Source: Syntrophus gentianae (GTDB lineage: Bacteria; Desulfobacterota; Syntrophia; Syntrophales; Syntrophaceae). Taken from it: a DNA stretch of 45,219 nt. Below are positions 16,501-25,862 of this stretch, piece after piece. The stretch spans positions 1 through 45,219 of the forward strand of contig NZ_FOBS01000025.1 in assembly GCF_900109885.1 (NCBI RefSeq), in the 5' to 3' direction. A program made the translations under genes and the position numbers. The notes beneath the pieces are model-generated. The model did no database searches. It saw only the letters and a list, made by a program, of their open reading frames with translations, and was not told the DNA's origin. The first letter of the stretch is position 1; each line of letters starts with the position of its first letter.

Positions 16501-18924
16501 TCAGGGCCTGTTGATGTCGAACCCGATGGCCTGGCGGTGCCGTTCCCAGGCATTGTCGAGGAGGAGAAAATAGCCGAACAGCTGATACTTGTATTCAGCC
16601 GGGTCCACGGAGGAATGAAAGGGCTTCTGTAGGACGGTGGCGTAAATAAGCTGGCCGAGGAAAAGCCCCTCGGCGATTTCGACCAGTTCGTCCAGGCAGA
16701 ACCCGATGGGCGTCGGCCCGCCGATCATGGGATAGCGGTAGTGAAACTGAAAGACCCGTTTCTTTATCCCGCGATGGTTGTTCGTGGGGAGAATCGACTC
16801 ACGGTCGGCGACTCCCAGGAAAATGTATCCCTGGCGGACAAAAGGGGACGGTCCCGCATCCGCCAGCTGCTGGATGGAGGGAATCGGGGGGGAGTAATTC
16901 ATGTCCAGCATCCGCATTCCCTCATCTGCTGCAAGGATACGGGAATCCTGGATGTTGTTGCCGAATACCCAGGAATCTTCCGCTTCCCGGTTCCAGATGG
17001 CTTTATCCTCTTCGGTCATGCCGGAGTCCCAGGAGCCGCTTCGAAGGTATCGGGCGTAGGGCCCTTCTTCCGTCCAGAAACGGTCGCGGTTCTTTTTCAC
17101 GAGATCATAGTGGGGCCAGCTTGCGGGATGGTTCCGGAGCTCGGCGACTCTCTCCGGGTACCGATCGGCCAGATCGCTGCTTTCATCGAGAAGCATGCTC
17201 AGCTTGCGTCCGCTGATCCGTTCAAAGGATTTACCCGCCCAGGGAAAGATGAACCGCCCGATGGAGGCCCAGACAGCATCCAGGACATTCGGCCCCCGCA
17301 GGTCGTTGGCGAGCAGACAGGCCAGTCCGCTGGGGAAGATGCTGCTTGATTCCAGCTTCTCTTCAATCCCCTGCCTGAGGGTGTCGCCGAATCCCAGATG
17401 CAGGTTGAGCGTTGCGCCGTGATAGTAGTCGAAACCCCGGCAGGGTTCTTCCTGGCCGTACCACAAGCGCCTTTCCGGTGCATCGAACCGGACATTGAAG
17501 CCCTTCCCCTGGCCCTGGAACATCCCCTTGGAAACGCCCGGGGCAATGCCGCTCCGGAACAGCCGATTCAGGCTTTCGAAGTGGCGGAGCGAATCATCGA
17601 GACGGCTCTGTGCCGCTATTTCCTTCTGTATCCGCGCGAGCATCTGAAGAATGGATTCCCCGTCCCGAAGGAGTTCCCGGACATCGCCATCCTCCCTCGG
17701 CGAGGGTTCGAGGCAGAAGGTGGTGAACTTTCTGCGGAGTGCGTCGTTGCCCTGCCAGTTCAAAATCTCTTCCGGACTCTCCGGAGATTCGGCCCGGACT
17801 CTTCTTATCCCGGATAGGACGACAGTCGAGGAACCGGTAGAGGGTTGATCGTACCCGAGTTCCCGGTATCCGCTTTCGCCCGATCGAGGCCGCAAGTCCG
17901 GAAAGGCCTCGTCATCATAGGCCGCTCGTGCGAAGAGGGGATCGATCATCAGGAAGAATCCGTTATTCTGGTATCCGTAATCGACCGTTGCCTGACCGGG
18001 GGAATAGGGTTCGCCGATTTCCCATCTCGATTGTGTCAGGCCGGGAACGGTCGCCCGAAAGGCCCCCAGGCTGTAATGGCAGGTGGCCATCACCAACTGA
18101 CCGAGATAAACGCCATCCGCAATCTGGACCAGTTCATCCACCAGGCGGGTCATGGGGTAAACCGGTTCAAGAGCGGGCCAGCGGTAATTGAGCTGGTAGA
18201 CCCCTTTGCCCTTCATCTCCGGAACCACGGAAATTCCCGGCTGTGCCAGGAACAGCCCGCCGGTCATGGTGTAAGGGATATTCTTTTCCTTTTCGAGGTT
18301 CTCCGGGAGAAGCTCTCCGAGAAAGCCGGCGGCTGCGCAGTCCAAAGGCCGGGATATAAGCCGCCAGAGATTCGTCAGGACGGGAAGCCCAAGGCTCTGG
18401 AGGAGGTTGGCATCCGGCGGATGCCGGAAAAAGTTGCGTCCTCCCCGCGTGGTTGAAGGGGAATATTGTTTCAGCGTTTCGGGATCGTTTTCGGTCCGGG
18501 ATGCGGCAACCTCCCGGGATACGGGCTCGAAGGTCTTTCCCATCCAGATGCCGGTATTGGCAAAGGTTTCATTCCAGCAGGTCGCCATCATCTCCAGTGC
18601 GGCGATGGCGGATCGGTCCCGGCCGAAGAGCCGGGCCGTGGAACGGAAGTAATCGCTGTCTCTTATGGCCAGAGAAACGCCGATCATCGGGCCGTCAAGA
18701 ACGGCATTCCGGCCGCACATGAAAAGGATGCTCAGCTTTTCGAAGATCCCTTCCCAAAGGTTCAGCTGCCGGTTGTCTGAGAGGATGCGCTGGTATTTCC
18801 CCAGCATACGGAACATGTTCCCCTGGTAATCCTCAGCAAGGACGGATTCCAGCTGTTCAGCGAGCCTTTTTTCTTCTTCCCCGGAAGGACAGGGGAAATT
18901 CAGGGAATTCAGGTATTCGTTCAT
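16501..18924 (-). CDS. Large protein of unknown function with an internal domain duplication, 807 aa
   Basis: I recognise no family. The protein has no signal peptide or membrane segment and is rich in aromatic residues and proline. Two segments about 485 residues apart are clearly homologous: TRLVDELVQIADGVYLGQL near 250 and FCLDELVEIAEGLFLGQL near 740. Both are preceded by a Q-x-x-Y-R-[WY]-P element (QLNYRWP, QFHYRYP) and followed by G-[FY]-F-L-[ML]-[IL]-D. The middle section has WYGQEEPCRGFDYYHGATLN. A GGAGGG ribosome binding site precedes the start. A small perfect hairpin (16478-16499) abuts the stop codon. Its neighbours, two peptidases and a DUF6765 protein, suggest a shared but unknown role. 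Confidence 0.75.
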   Translation of the reverse strand: MNEYLNSLNFPCPSGEEEKRLAEQLESVLAEDYQGNMFRMLGKYQRILSDNRQLNLWEGIFEKLSILFMCGRNAVLDGPMIGVSLAIRDSDYFRSTARLFGRDRSAIAALEMMATCWNETFANTGIWMGKTFEPVSREVAASRTENDPETLKQYSPSTTRGGRNFFRHPPDANLLQSLGLPVLTNLWRLISRPLDCAAAGFLGELLPENLEKEKNIPYTMTGGLFLAQPGISVVPEMKGKGVYQLNYRWPALEPVYPMTRLVDELVQIADGVYLGQLVMATCHYSLGAFRATVPGLTQSRWEIGEPYSPGQATVDYGYQNNGFFLMIDPLFARAAYDDEAFPDLRPRSGESGYRELGYDQPSTGSSTVVLSGIRRVRAESPESPEEILNWQGNDALRRKFTTFCLEPSPREDGDVRELLRDGESILQMLARIQKEIAAQSRLDDSLRHFESLNRLFRSGIAPGVSKGMFQGQGKGFNVRFDAPERRLWYGQEEPCRGFDYYHGATLNLHLGFGDTLRQGIEEKLESSSIFPSGLACLLANDLRGPNVLDAVWASIGRFIFPWAGKSFERISGRKLSMLLDESSDLADRYPERVAELRNHPASWPHYDLVKKNRDRFWTEEGPYARYLRSGSWDSGMTEEDKAIWNREAEDSWVFGNNIQDSRILAADEGMRMLDMNYSPPIPSIQQLADAGPSPFVRQGYIFLGVADRESILPTNNHRGIKKRVFQFHYRYPMIGGPTPIGFCLDELVEIAEGLFLGQLIYATVLQKPFHSSVDPAEYKYQLFGYFLLLDNAWERHRQAIGFDINRP

Positions 18925-18964
18925 AGCAGCCCTCCAGGAGGATGATTACATTAGAAAAAAAGTT

Positions 18965-20044
18965 CTATGCCGCGCAGATACCGTATTTCGGAAGAATGTC
19001 ATGGGATATGGTGATCCGGTGAAGCTGCAGGGCGTCATGGAACAACTTCCAGTTGCTCGTCAGAAATTTATCCGAGTAGGCATATTCATGAGAAAATTCG
19101 TGCTCCTCCGTATCACCCAGCGCCTGAGCCTTCCAGGAGTTCTCCCCCTTATCGGCATAGGAGACGGTGGCCTTGCCGAAACTGAAGCCTTTGCCGTTCT
19201 GGCCGCTGATGGCCTGGAGCCACGCCGAATGACGTTCGTTTCCATCCTTGATTTTCAGATCCGTGAAAAGCGTCCGGATTTTGCTCATGTCTTCGGCGCC
19301 GATGCCGGTGACCTGAACCGTCGGTGTCGTGTGGCGGCGGTATTCCTGCATGGCCCTGCAGAGGGCGTCCGCGGCCCTGCAGAAGTCCTCCGTGTTGTTG
19401 CGTTCAATGACCTGGCCGAAACCGTTCTTGTACCGCCAGGAGAGGAAGGGCATATCGGGGAAAATATTGGCCTGGCCATGCCCCAGGGGGGGGATCGCTT
19501 TTTCAAAAAACCTGCCGATGAAGTCTCCCAACCCCCTTTCGAAAACGCCGCTGCTGCCGATTTCGTCGAAATCGCTGACCTGGTTGATTTCGTGGAGGAC
19601 ACCGGCAAATCCCTGGTGCGCCCACGTGTCGGCGTACACGTGCATGGTGATCCCGAGCCTGTGGAGGGCGTAGGGCTTGTCATGATCGAGGATCGCGGTC
19701 CGTACCGTCTCCTGCGCGATCGGACTGTCCGGCAGGGCGATCAGCTTCTGGATGAACGTTCCCTTGGGATTCCTGCCCGGTCGGACCGTTCCATTTCCGG
19801 GGAGGAAGTGGAAGGGCATCCAGACCTTCTGATTTTCCAGGTCAATGAGATTGGTCGGATCAATCGACTTGTGTGCTGAACTGATTCGTTCGTACATCGC
19901 CTTGTTGTCGAAACAGACGATGCCGCCGTGTGTGGCGTCATCCACATACTGGGCCGCATAAGCGACGATGTCCGCATCCTTATGTGAAAACCCGGCCAAC
20001 CGGGCCGAAACGTAGGTTACCGCGTGATGAAAATCGATCTGCAT
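18965..20044 (-). CDS. DUF6765-type protein, possibly a zinc-dependent phospholipase C/nuclease-like fold
   Basis: 359 residues starting MQIDFHHAVTYVSARLAGF, the opening I associate with DUF6765 proteins. Histidine and aspartate clusters HRLGITMHVYADTWAHQGF (about 130-148) and YAAQYVDDATHGG (about 30-42) resemble the metal ligands of the phospholipase C/P1 nuclease fold, which is why a zinc hydrolase is possible. That is inference. The ribosome binding site AGAGAGGA overlaps the end of the activase gene 11 bases upstream, so it is translated from the same message as the glycyl radical enzyme genes. Confidence 0.7.
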   Translation of the reverse strand: MQIDFHHAVTYVSARLAGFSHKDADIVAYAAQYVDDATHGGIVCFDNKAMYERISSAHKSIDPTNLIDLENQKVWMPFHFLPGNGTVRPGRNPKGTFIQKLIALPDSPIAQETVRTAILDHDKPYALHRLGITMHVYADTWAHQGFAGVLHEINQVSDFDEIGSSGVFERGLGDFIGRFFEKAIPPLGHGQANIFPDMPFLSWRYKNGFGQVIERNNTEDFCRAADALCRAMQEYRRHTTPTVQVTGIGAEDMSKIRTLFTDLKIKDGNERHSAWLQAISGQNGKGFSFGKATVSYADKGENSWKAQALGDTEEHEFSHEYAYSDKFLTSNWKLFHDALQLHRITISHDILPKYGICAA

Positions 20045-20055
20045 GGTCGTCCTCT

Positions 20056-21006
20056 CTATGAATATGATATTTGCGGGGCCGCTTTGGGTTCGTCTTTTTC
20101 CTGCAATCGGGATAAAAGCTGTTTTCGGAATCGCTGTCGAAGCGTCTCTTCCTCCGCGGGGTCAAGGGGCGACTCCGGAAGCCGCGGAGAGGGGATTTTC
20201 CCTAGAATGCGCCGCTTTTCGATCCCGGCAGGATTATAGGAAAGCAGCTCGCACCGGGTGTGTCCCAGGTCGGCCAGGAAGGAGGCAATGGTCCGCAGGT
20301 TTGCGGGGGTTGCCGTGATCCCCGGCACCAGAGGCACACGGGGAAGAAGCCGATGGCCGGCCTCTCTCGTCAAACGCCGGAAATTCTCCAGAATGGCGGC
20401 GTTGTCCTGCCCGGTATATTTTTTGTGCTCCGTTGCGTTGATGAGCTTAAGGTCAAAAAAAATAAGATCGAGGTGGGGAAGAACCTTCCGCGAGAAGGCC
20501 TCATAGTCGAAGAAGCCGCAGGTCTGGATGGCTGTGGAAATGTCTTCCCCTTTGAGCGCCTGGAGGAGGGCGCTCACGTAATCCATCCAGAGGGTCGGTT
20601 CCCCGCCGGAGAAGGTCACCCCGCCGCCGGAGGCGGAAAAGAAGTGCCGGTCCCGCAGGAGAATCTCCAGCAGCTCCTCCTGGGAATACGCTTGCCCCAT
20701 TTTTCGAATGGCCAGGGTGGGGCAGTTTTCCGCGCATCTGCCGCAGGCGGTGCAACGGCTGCGGTCGATCCTCAGAACCGGGTCGTCCGCAATGGCCTCT
20801 TCCGGGCAGACCGCCCGGCATTGTCCGCAACGGATGCACTTGTCCGGATAGAAGGCCATCTCCCCTTCGGCGCGCATCGATTCGGGGTTGTGGCACCAGA
20901 CGCAGGACAGGGGGCATCCCTTGAGAAAGACGGTGGTCCGGATGCCCGGCCCATCGTCGAGGGCAAAGCGATGAAGAGCGAAGATGAGGGGAAGCCTTTC
21001 CTTCAT
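20056..21006 (-). CDS. Glycyl radical enzyme activase (radical SAM, PFL-AE type with ferredoxin insert)
   Basis: 316 residues. The radical SAM cluster motif CPLSCVWC binds the SAM-cleaving 4Fe-4S cluster near residue 32. A two-cluster ferredoxin insert follows (CIRCGQCRAVCPEEA and CTACGRCAENCPTLA), the pattern of activases for PFL2/diol-dehydratase-like enzymes as opposed to true PFL. SGGGVTFSGGEPTLW is the SAM-binding GGE motif. It abstracts a hydrogen from the conserved glycine of its partner, here Gly783 of the product encoded at 21497-23977. The start at 21006 overlaps the stop of the SCP2-like gene in TGATG, implying translational coupling. Confidence 0.93.
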   Translation of the reverse strand: MKERLPLIFALHRFALDDGPGIRTTVFLKGCPLSCVWCHNPESMRAEGEMAFYPDKCIRCGQCRAVCPEEAIADDPVLRIDRSRCTACGRCAENCPTLAIRKMGQAYSQEELLEILLRDRHFFSASGGGVTFSGGEPTLWMDYVSALLQALKGEDISTAIQTCGFFDYEAFSRKVLPHLDLIFFDLKLINATEHKKYTGQDNAAILENFRRLTREAGHRLLPRVPLVPGITATPANLRTIASFLADLGHTRCELLSYNPAGIEKRRILGKIPSPRLPESPLDPAEEETLRQRFRKQLLSRLQEKDEPKAAPQISYS

Positions 21007-21440
21007 CAAAGAGCCCCAGTGGCCATCAACTGCAGCCGTTTGGCCATAAAGGCGAACTTGCACAGATAGTTGAAGTTGCCGTCGAGCGATACCTCCTGAC
21101 GGAGGATAGAACCGAGGATGTCGGGCTTCGGGGTGAGGAGATAGTTCATGAGGGCCTTGCCGTCCTTGAAATAGACGGTGATGTTCGGGTTCGGGATCTC
21201 CCCTTCCCGAACCTTCAGGCGATTGTCCTCGAAGAGGGCCGCCACGTGAATGCAGCCATTCCTGCTCTTGAACTGGTAGCGCCCGCTGAACCCTTCGATG
21301 TTCTTCCGGAAGTCCGGGTTGAGTAAAAAAACGATGGACATCAGGCCCAGGAGAAGCTGCAGAAAATCTTCGGCAAATTCCGAAGTAAGGCAGTCCGAAA
21401 ATTTTTTCAAAGTGGCTTGAAGGATATCATTGTCCGGCAT
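21006..21440 (-). CDS. SCP2-like lipid/acyl-binding domain protein
   Basis: 144 residues. The segment from about 45 to 115 (GRYQFKSRNGCIHVAALFED, NPNITVYFKDGKALMNYLL) has the pattern of an SCP2 sterol-carrier domain, which binds hydrophobic ligands or acyl-CoA. An N-terminal hydrophobic helix (DFLQLLLGLMSIVFLL) could associate with a membrane. AAAGGAGAAACG precedes the ATG. Its place between a glycyl radical enzyme and its activase, with a one-base overlap to the latter, suggests it presents a hydrophobic substrate. That role is inferred. Confidence 0.7.
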   Translation of the reverse strand: MPDNDILQATLKKFSDCLTSEFAEDFLQLLLGLMSIVFLLNPDFRKNIEGFSGRYQFKSRNGCIHVAALFEDNRLKVREGEIPNPNITVYFKDGKALMNYLLTPKPDILGSILRQEVSLDGNFNYLCKFAFMAKRLQLMATGAL

Positions 21441-21496
21441 CGTTTCTCCTTTGAAGGGGGAATGAACAACTGTACATTCTTCGCAGCGGATCTCTT

Positions 21497-23977
21497 CTAT
21501 GTTGAAGGGAGCATCCCCTTGTGCTCTTCCGGAAAGTGTGCCGCTTTGCCGGTTTTCAGGTCATAGGCGGTGCGGGTGATGATCTCGTCTTTCATGGCCT
21601 CGTTCAGGTCCTTGAAATAGGCCGAATATCCGGATACCCGCACGAGCAGTTCCGGGTAGTTGTCCGGGTGGGCCTTGGCGTCAAGAAGCATTTCGTAGGA
21701 CATGATGTTGAACTGGATATGCAGGCCGCCGCTGCGGAAATAGGCCTCGATGGCCGCACTGAACTTCTGCAGATCCTCCTCGCCCTGGATGGCCGAATAC
21801 TTGAGGTTGAAGGCCTCTCCTCCGGGGATGTGCAGCACATTGATGTCTCCCACGGCATTGAGGCAGGCGGCCAGTTCCCCCGCGGCCTGGGAGACCGGGG
21901 TAATGCCGCTCGCAAAGATCCGGTAGGCCCTTCTTCCGTTGGGGAGGGCGCCGGAGAGCTTGCCCTGGCCTGCGTGATTGGTCATGGTCCAATAGGCGGG
22001 CCGGTATTTTCCACCGCGGTAGTTCGTGTACCCCTGATAGGTCTCATAGAGAAACCGGAGCAGATTGTGTGAGTTCTTGACGGCGATCGGGTCTTCGGAG
22101 CCGTATTTCGGGACCCGGTTGACAAGATAGGCATGGAGCGCCGCGTCTCCTTCGAAGTCCCTCTTCAGGGCGGCAATCAGCTCCGGAAACGTCACCCGGC
22201 GGTCGATAAAAACCCCTTTTTCGATGGCGTTCAGGGAGTCCACCGTGTCGGCGAAGCCGATGTGGGTCGCCCCGGAGGAGTTGTAGCGCGCTCCGCCGAA
22301 GATCAGGTCCGTGCCCTTTTCCATGGGGCCCTCGAAGAGCGCCGACAGGAGCGGCGTCGGGAGAATCTCCTGGTGGGTCTTTCCCATCATCTCGTTGAGC
22401 TGCACCGCTTCGCCGATGAGACAGCCGAGCTGCGTCTTGAAGGCCTCCCAGAACGCCTCGAAGGTCTGGAAGGATTCGGCGACGCCCGTGGCCGGACCGA
22501 TCTGTTCCTCTTCGGTGACGGGCCTCGTCCCGTTGTAAAGGGCCAGTTCCAGCGCCGAGACGAGATTCAGCATGATGGAACTGGAGGCGTCGTAGCTGCG
22601 TCCCGAGGCGGAAAGCTCCACGCAGCCGATGATGGCGTAATCCCTGGCATCCTTCGTGGCGATCCCCTGGTTTTCCAGGGTGCGGATGGCGGCGATATCA
22701 TTATAGAAGGCCGGGACCGCTCTTGTATTGGCGATGACCTCCGCCACCCGGTCGCGGTACGCAACGCTGTTCTTTCCCATGTAATAGCGGGCGTTGAGAC
22801 TCGGATCGCGGGTCTTCAGAAGTTCCGTAATCCGGAGCATGATGTAGGTCAGATCGTTGACCGCATCCTCGCCCTCTTCGTCAATCCCGCCGACCGTCAC
22901 CGCCGGGACCGTTCCTGCGCCGCCGAAGAGTTCCTCGCTGGTTTCGGGAACGAGGTTGGTGTTGTCGTTGAGCTTCAGCCAGAGGCAGCCCACCAGCTCC
23001 ATGGCTTCCTTCAAAGTCAGCTTCCCGTCGGCCATGTCCCGCGAATACCAGGGATAGAGGATCTGATCGAGGCGGCCGGGACTCATGGCCATGTTGATAT
23101 TTTCGGCGTGGATTCCGATCTGGAGGATCCAGAGGCCATTGACCGCCTCCCGGAAAGTTCGCGCCGGCTTTGCCGGCACCTGTGCGCAGACCGATGCCAT
23201 GGCTTCCAAATTCTTTCTGCGGACCGGGTCCGTCTCCTGCCGGGCCAGTTCCGCAGCCCGGGCGCTGAGGTTGGCGGCATAAGTGATGATCCCGGACAGC
23301 GCGATCTGCACCGCCCGATAGAAGTCGCGCTGCTGCGCCTCATCGGGGGAGAGGCTGCCTTTTCCCGCCAGTCTTTGCTCTTTTTGCGCCGCTTCCGCAA
23401 TGATTGCTTCCAGGCCTTTTTCCAGGGCGACCCGGTAGCAGGGCACGGTATGGGAAATGGTCCCGGCCTTGCTGGCGATAAAGAAAACGGTCCGCTCGAA
23501 AAGCTTCATGCACGGGGGATTGCCTTCCCGGGCGCGGGTCGCCTCCAGGATGTTGCGTTCCATCCAGTAGGGAAAGATGTTGAAATTCAGCTCATCCGCA
23601 TCTGTCCGGGAGAGGATCTGGGGATTTTTCTCCCGGTTGGTCATCGTGTCCAGTTCGGGCCAGATGTAGATCCCCGTCAGTTCCGGGTACACCGGCGCGC
23701 CGAAGGCCTTGGCGGTGGTGGTTCCCGCCAGGAGGCTGTCATCCGAGAAAAGGGAACGCTTGTTGGCAAGGAAGTAGTTTACGGCCCGGGCATAGCGCAT
23801 TTCCATCGGTTCGCTCTCATCCGCCCTGTCCCGGAGAAAGGTTGTGATGTGTTTCGCCCTTTCGATACAGACCTCCGCCTTTGCGGAAAGGCATTGCTCC
23901 TTCAGGGAGCTCAGCAAGGGCAGGGTTTCCAGATTCATATCCGCGATCCGGATATCCTTCAAGGTAACGGTTCCCAT
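21497..23977 (-). CDS. Glycyl radical enzyme of the PFL2/dehydratase superfamily, substrate unknown
   Basis: 826 residues from the ATG at 23977, chosen because a well-spaced AGGAG precedes it; the open frame extends 67 codons further upstream without a ribosome binding site. The radical-bearing glycine is Gly783 in VRVSGYSAYFKDLNEAM, and the thiyl cysteine is Cys452 in GCVELSASGRS. The Cys-Val-Glu triad groups it with glycerol/propanediol, choline, hydroxyproline and isethionate enzymes and not with true pyruvate formate-lyase, but the residues after it (LS instead of the common P) do not match any characterised subclass I can recall. GGARYNSSGATHIGFADTVD is another superfamily landmark. It heads the operon with the SCP2-like protein and activase. 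Confidence 0.9.
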   Translation of the reverse strand: MGTVTLKDIRIADMNLETLPLLSSLKEQCLSAKAEVCIERAKHITTFLRDRADESEPMEMRYARAVNYFLANKRSLFSDDSLLAGTTTAKAFGAPVYPELTGIYIWPELDTMTNREKNPQILSRTDADELNFNIFPYWMERNILEATRAREGNPPCMKLFERTVFFIASKAGTISHTVPCYRVALEKGLEAIIAEAAQKEQRLAGKGSLSPDEAQQRDFYRAVQIALSGIITYAANLSARAAELARQETDPVRRKNLEAMASVCAQVPAKPARTFREAVNGLWILQIGIHAENINMAMSPGRLDQILYPWYSRDMADGKLTLKEAMELVGCLWLKLNDNTNLVPETSEELFGGAGTVPAVTVGGIDEEGEDAVNDLTYIMLRITELLKTRDPSLNARYYMGKNSVAYRDRVAEVIANTRAVPAFYNDIAAIRTLENQGIATKDARDYAIIGCVELSASGRSYDASSSIMLNLVSALELALYNGTRPVTEEEQIGPATGVAESFQTFEAFWEAFKTQLGCLIGEAVQLNEMMGKTHQEILPTPLLSALFEGPMEKGTDLIFGGARYNSSGATHIGFADTVDSLNAIEKGVFIDRRVTFPELIAALKRDFEGDAALHAYLVNRVPKYGSEDPIAVKNSHNLLRFLYETYQGYTNYRGGKYRPAYWTMTNHAGQGKLSGALPNGRRAYRIFASGITPVSQAAGELAACLNAVGDINVLHIPGGEAFNLKYSAIQGEEDLQKFSAAIEAYFRSGGLHIQFNIMSYEMLLDAKAHPDNYPELLVRVSGYSAYFKDLNEAMKDEIITRTAYDLKTGKAAHFPEEHKGMLPST

Positions 23978-24481
23978 AGATACTCCTGATCTTTCTGTCG
24001 GGTTGGCGAAGATTTCCGAGGTTTTTTCCCTGAAAAATGTTGCGGGGCAGGGTGGTCGATTAGGTCCGGGATGCTTCAGCACATTATCCGGAAAGCCGTC
24101 CAAGTTGGACTGGATTTGAGGATTGGCGACACCCTCGCTTCTATATAAGTTGATTTCAGTATAAAATAGTTGCCGCATATGTCAATAAGAAATGCTGTCT
24201 TTCCTTAAGGATATGGCGTAAGGTACGGGAAATTTACAGCAGGAAAAGCAGCGGGTGCTTTTTTAGAGAAAGGCCGGGATCATCCTGGCCGGATGGCCCG
24301 GCGCCCTTCCGCTTTTCCGTTGATATCTTTTGAAAATACGGCACGGATGCTGCTTGACCGTCAAAATACCGTAAAACGATTCGAACAATTCCATCGCCAT
24401 GAAAGGCAACAAAATGATGTTGTCTCTACCGCAGGGAATTGGTATGTCTTACGCGTAAAGTCATCCAATCAGAGAATGCCA
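23978..24481. other. Divergent control region between glycyl radical enzyme and type I secretion genes
   Basis: No gene is convincing here; a frame open from 24293 continues into the TolC gene but lacks a ribosome binding site and precedes the signal peptide, so I leave it out. A small hairpin AAAAGCA-gcggg-TGCTTTT followed by Ts (24244-24264) could attenuate or end rightward transcription. The promoters of both divergent operons must lie here but no hexamer pair stands out. Confidence 0.5.
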
Positions 24482-25846
24482 ATGAATTTCCAAAGAGACG
24501 ATAGAAGGAAACACGCTTCCCTTACTCTTGCCGTTCTTTTCCTGCTTCTTTCTCTGAGCATTCTTCAATCGTCCTTACCCGCTCCTCTTGCCGCCATGGA
24601 TTTGATGGAGGCCTATAGCCGAGCCAGAGAAAATGATCCCCTCTTCGGTTCCTCCTTCTACGAGCATGAAGCGACAAAAACATTGCCCGCACAGGGACGC
24701 TCCTATCTTCTCCCCCAGATTTCGGCCTATGGCACCGAAGCAAAATACTATTACGACAGCGCACCTTCCTACTATCGCGACTTTAACAGCGAATCCCTGG
24801 GCGTATCCCTCAAACAACCGCTCTTCAGCATCCCCCGGTTTTATGAATACCGGCAGCACAATGTCCGCAAGGATATCGGCGATGTGAGGTTCGTCTCGGC
24901 GGAACAGGACCTGATGCTCCGGGTCGCGGAAGCCTATTTCAACGAACTGGCAGCAGAAAATCTGCTGGAGCTCATCGCTGTGGAGAAGAAGGCGGTTCTG
25001 GAGCAGTGTGAACAGGCGAAGCGGATGTTCGAGGCAGGGGTTGCCACCATTACCGATGTCCACGATGCCGAAGCGCGCTACGATTCTGTTCGCGCAAGGG
25101 AAATCGAGGCCAGAAGCAACCGCGATGTCAAGATGCTGGCCCTGAAAAAAATGGTGGGAATCGATCCACAGGGATTGAACTTCCTCATGGAGGACATTCC
25201 CCTCGGCATTCCGGAACCTCAGCGTCTGGAGAGCTGGATTGAAAAGGCAAAAGAGAACCATCCCCTTTTGAAGGCATACGCCTATCAGATTTCTTATCAA
25301 GAGGCGGAACTCAGGAAGAACGAGGGACAGCATTGGCCGAGTCTTGATCTCGTGGGCGGATACAACAAGACCAACACGAATAACACGGTACAGACGAACC
25401 GGGTCGCTTACGAGAGCATTGGCGTCCAGGTCAATCTGCCGATTTTCAGCGGTGGGTACACGACCGCAAAGGTAAAGGAATCAAGGGCGCTTTTGGGGCA
25501 GGCCAGGAAGCAGTACGACAATGCCCTTGCTGATATCACCCAGAAACTCAGTGAAGCCTTTCTCGGCATTCGGGACAATATGTCAAAAATCGATGCGCTG
25601 AAGACGGCAAGAAAATCGGCGTCAACATCCCTGAAATCCAACAAGATGTCCCTGCTGGCCGGCGTCCGGACCACGATTGATGTCCTGAACGCCGAACGGG
25701 ATCTCCAAGATGTCCGGATTCAGCTCCTTAAGGCGCGATACGAGTATCTGCTGAATAATGTGCGATTGAAAGCCTACGCAGGAACCATTTCCGAAAAGGA
25801 TCTCCAGGAGATCAACGGGTGGCTGCAGACAGCGGCTGCGAAGTAA
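24482..25846 (+). CDS. TolC-like outer-membrane channel of a type I secretion system
   Basis: 454 residues. Residues 11-40 form a signal peptide (LTLAVLFLLLSLSILQS, cleaved before MDLMEAY). The mature part has the tandem outer-membrane efflux (OEP) repeats: DLMEAYSRARENDPLF with SEQ-like helices, then the second repeat from LESWIEKAKENHPLLKAYAY. VNLPIFSGGYTTAKVKES is the typical second beta-strand entry. It forms the trimeric exit duct for the ABC/HlyD pair encoded directly downstream. The start is uncertain between 24476 and 24482; AGAGA at 24471-24475 favours the latter. Confidence 0.88.
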   Translation: MNFQRDDRRKHASLTLAVLFLLLSLSILQSSLPAPLAAMDLMEAYSRARENDPLFGSSFYEHEATKTLPAQGRSYLLPQISAYGTEAKYYYDSAPSYYRDFNSESLGVSLKQPLFSIPRFYEYRQHNVRKDIGDVRFVSAEQDLMLRVAEAYFNELAAENLLELIAVEKKAVLEQCEQAKRMFEAGVATITDVHDAEARYDSVRAREIEARSNRDVKMLALKKMVGIDPQGLNFLMEDIPLGIPEPQRLESWIEKAKENHPLLKAYAYQISYQEAELRKNEGQHWPSLDLVGGYNKTNTNNTVQTNRVAYESIGVQVNLPIFSGGYTTAKVKESRALLGQARKQYDNALADITQKLSEAFLGIRDNMSKIDALKTARKSASTSLKSNKMSLLAGVRTTIDVLNAERDLQDVRIQLLKARYEYLLNNVRLKAYAGTISEKDLQEINGWLQTAAAK

Positions 25847-25862
25847 ACAGAAGAGGTGAGGC

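Noticed and set aside
22133..23989. 618-codon open frame on the plus strand opposite the glycyl radical enzyme
   Set aside because: It is a shadow of the high-GC coding strand; its translation is rich in Arg, His and Gly with no motif, and the minus strand has complete glycyl radical enzyme signatures.
24293..24481. 63-codon N-terminal extension of the TolC-like protein
   Set aside because: It would bury the signal peptide, lacks a ribosome binding site and has no recognisable content.
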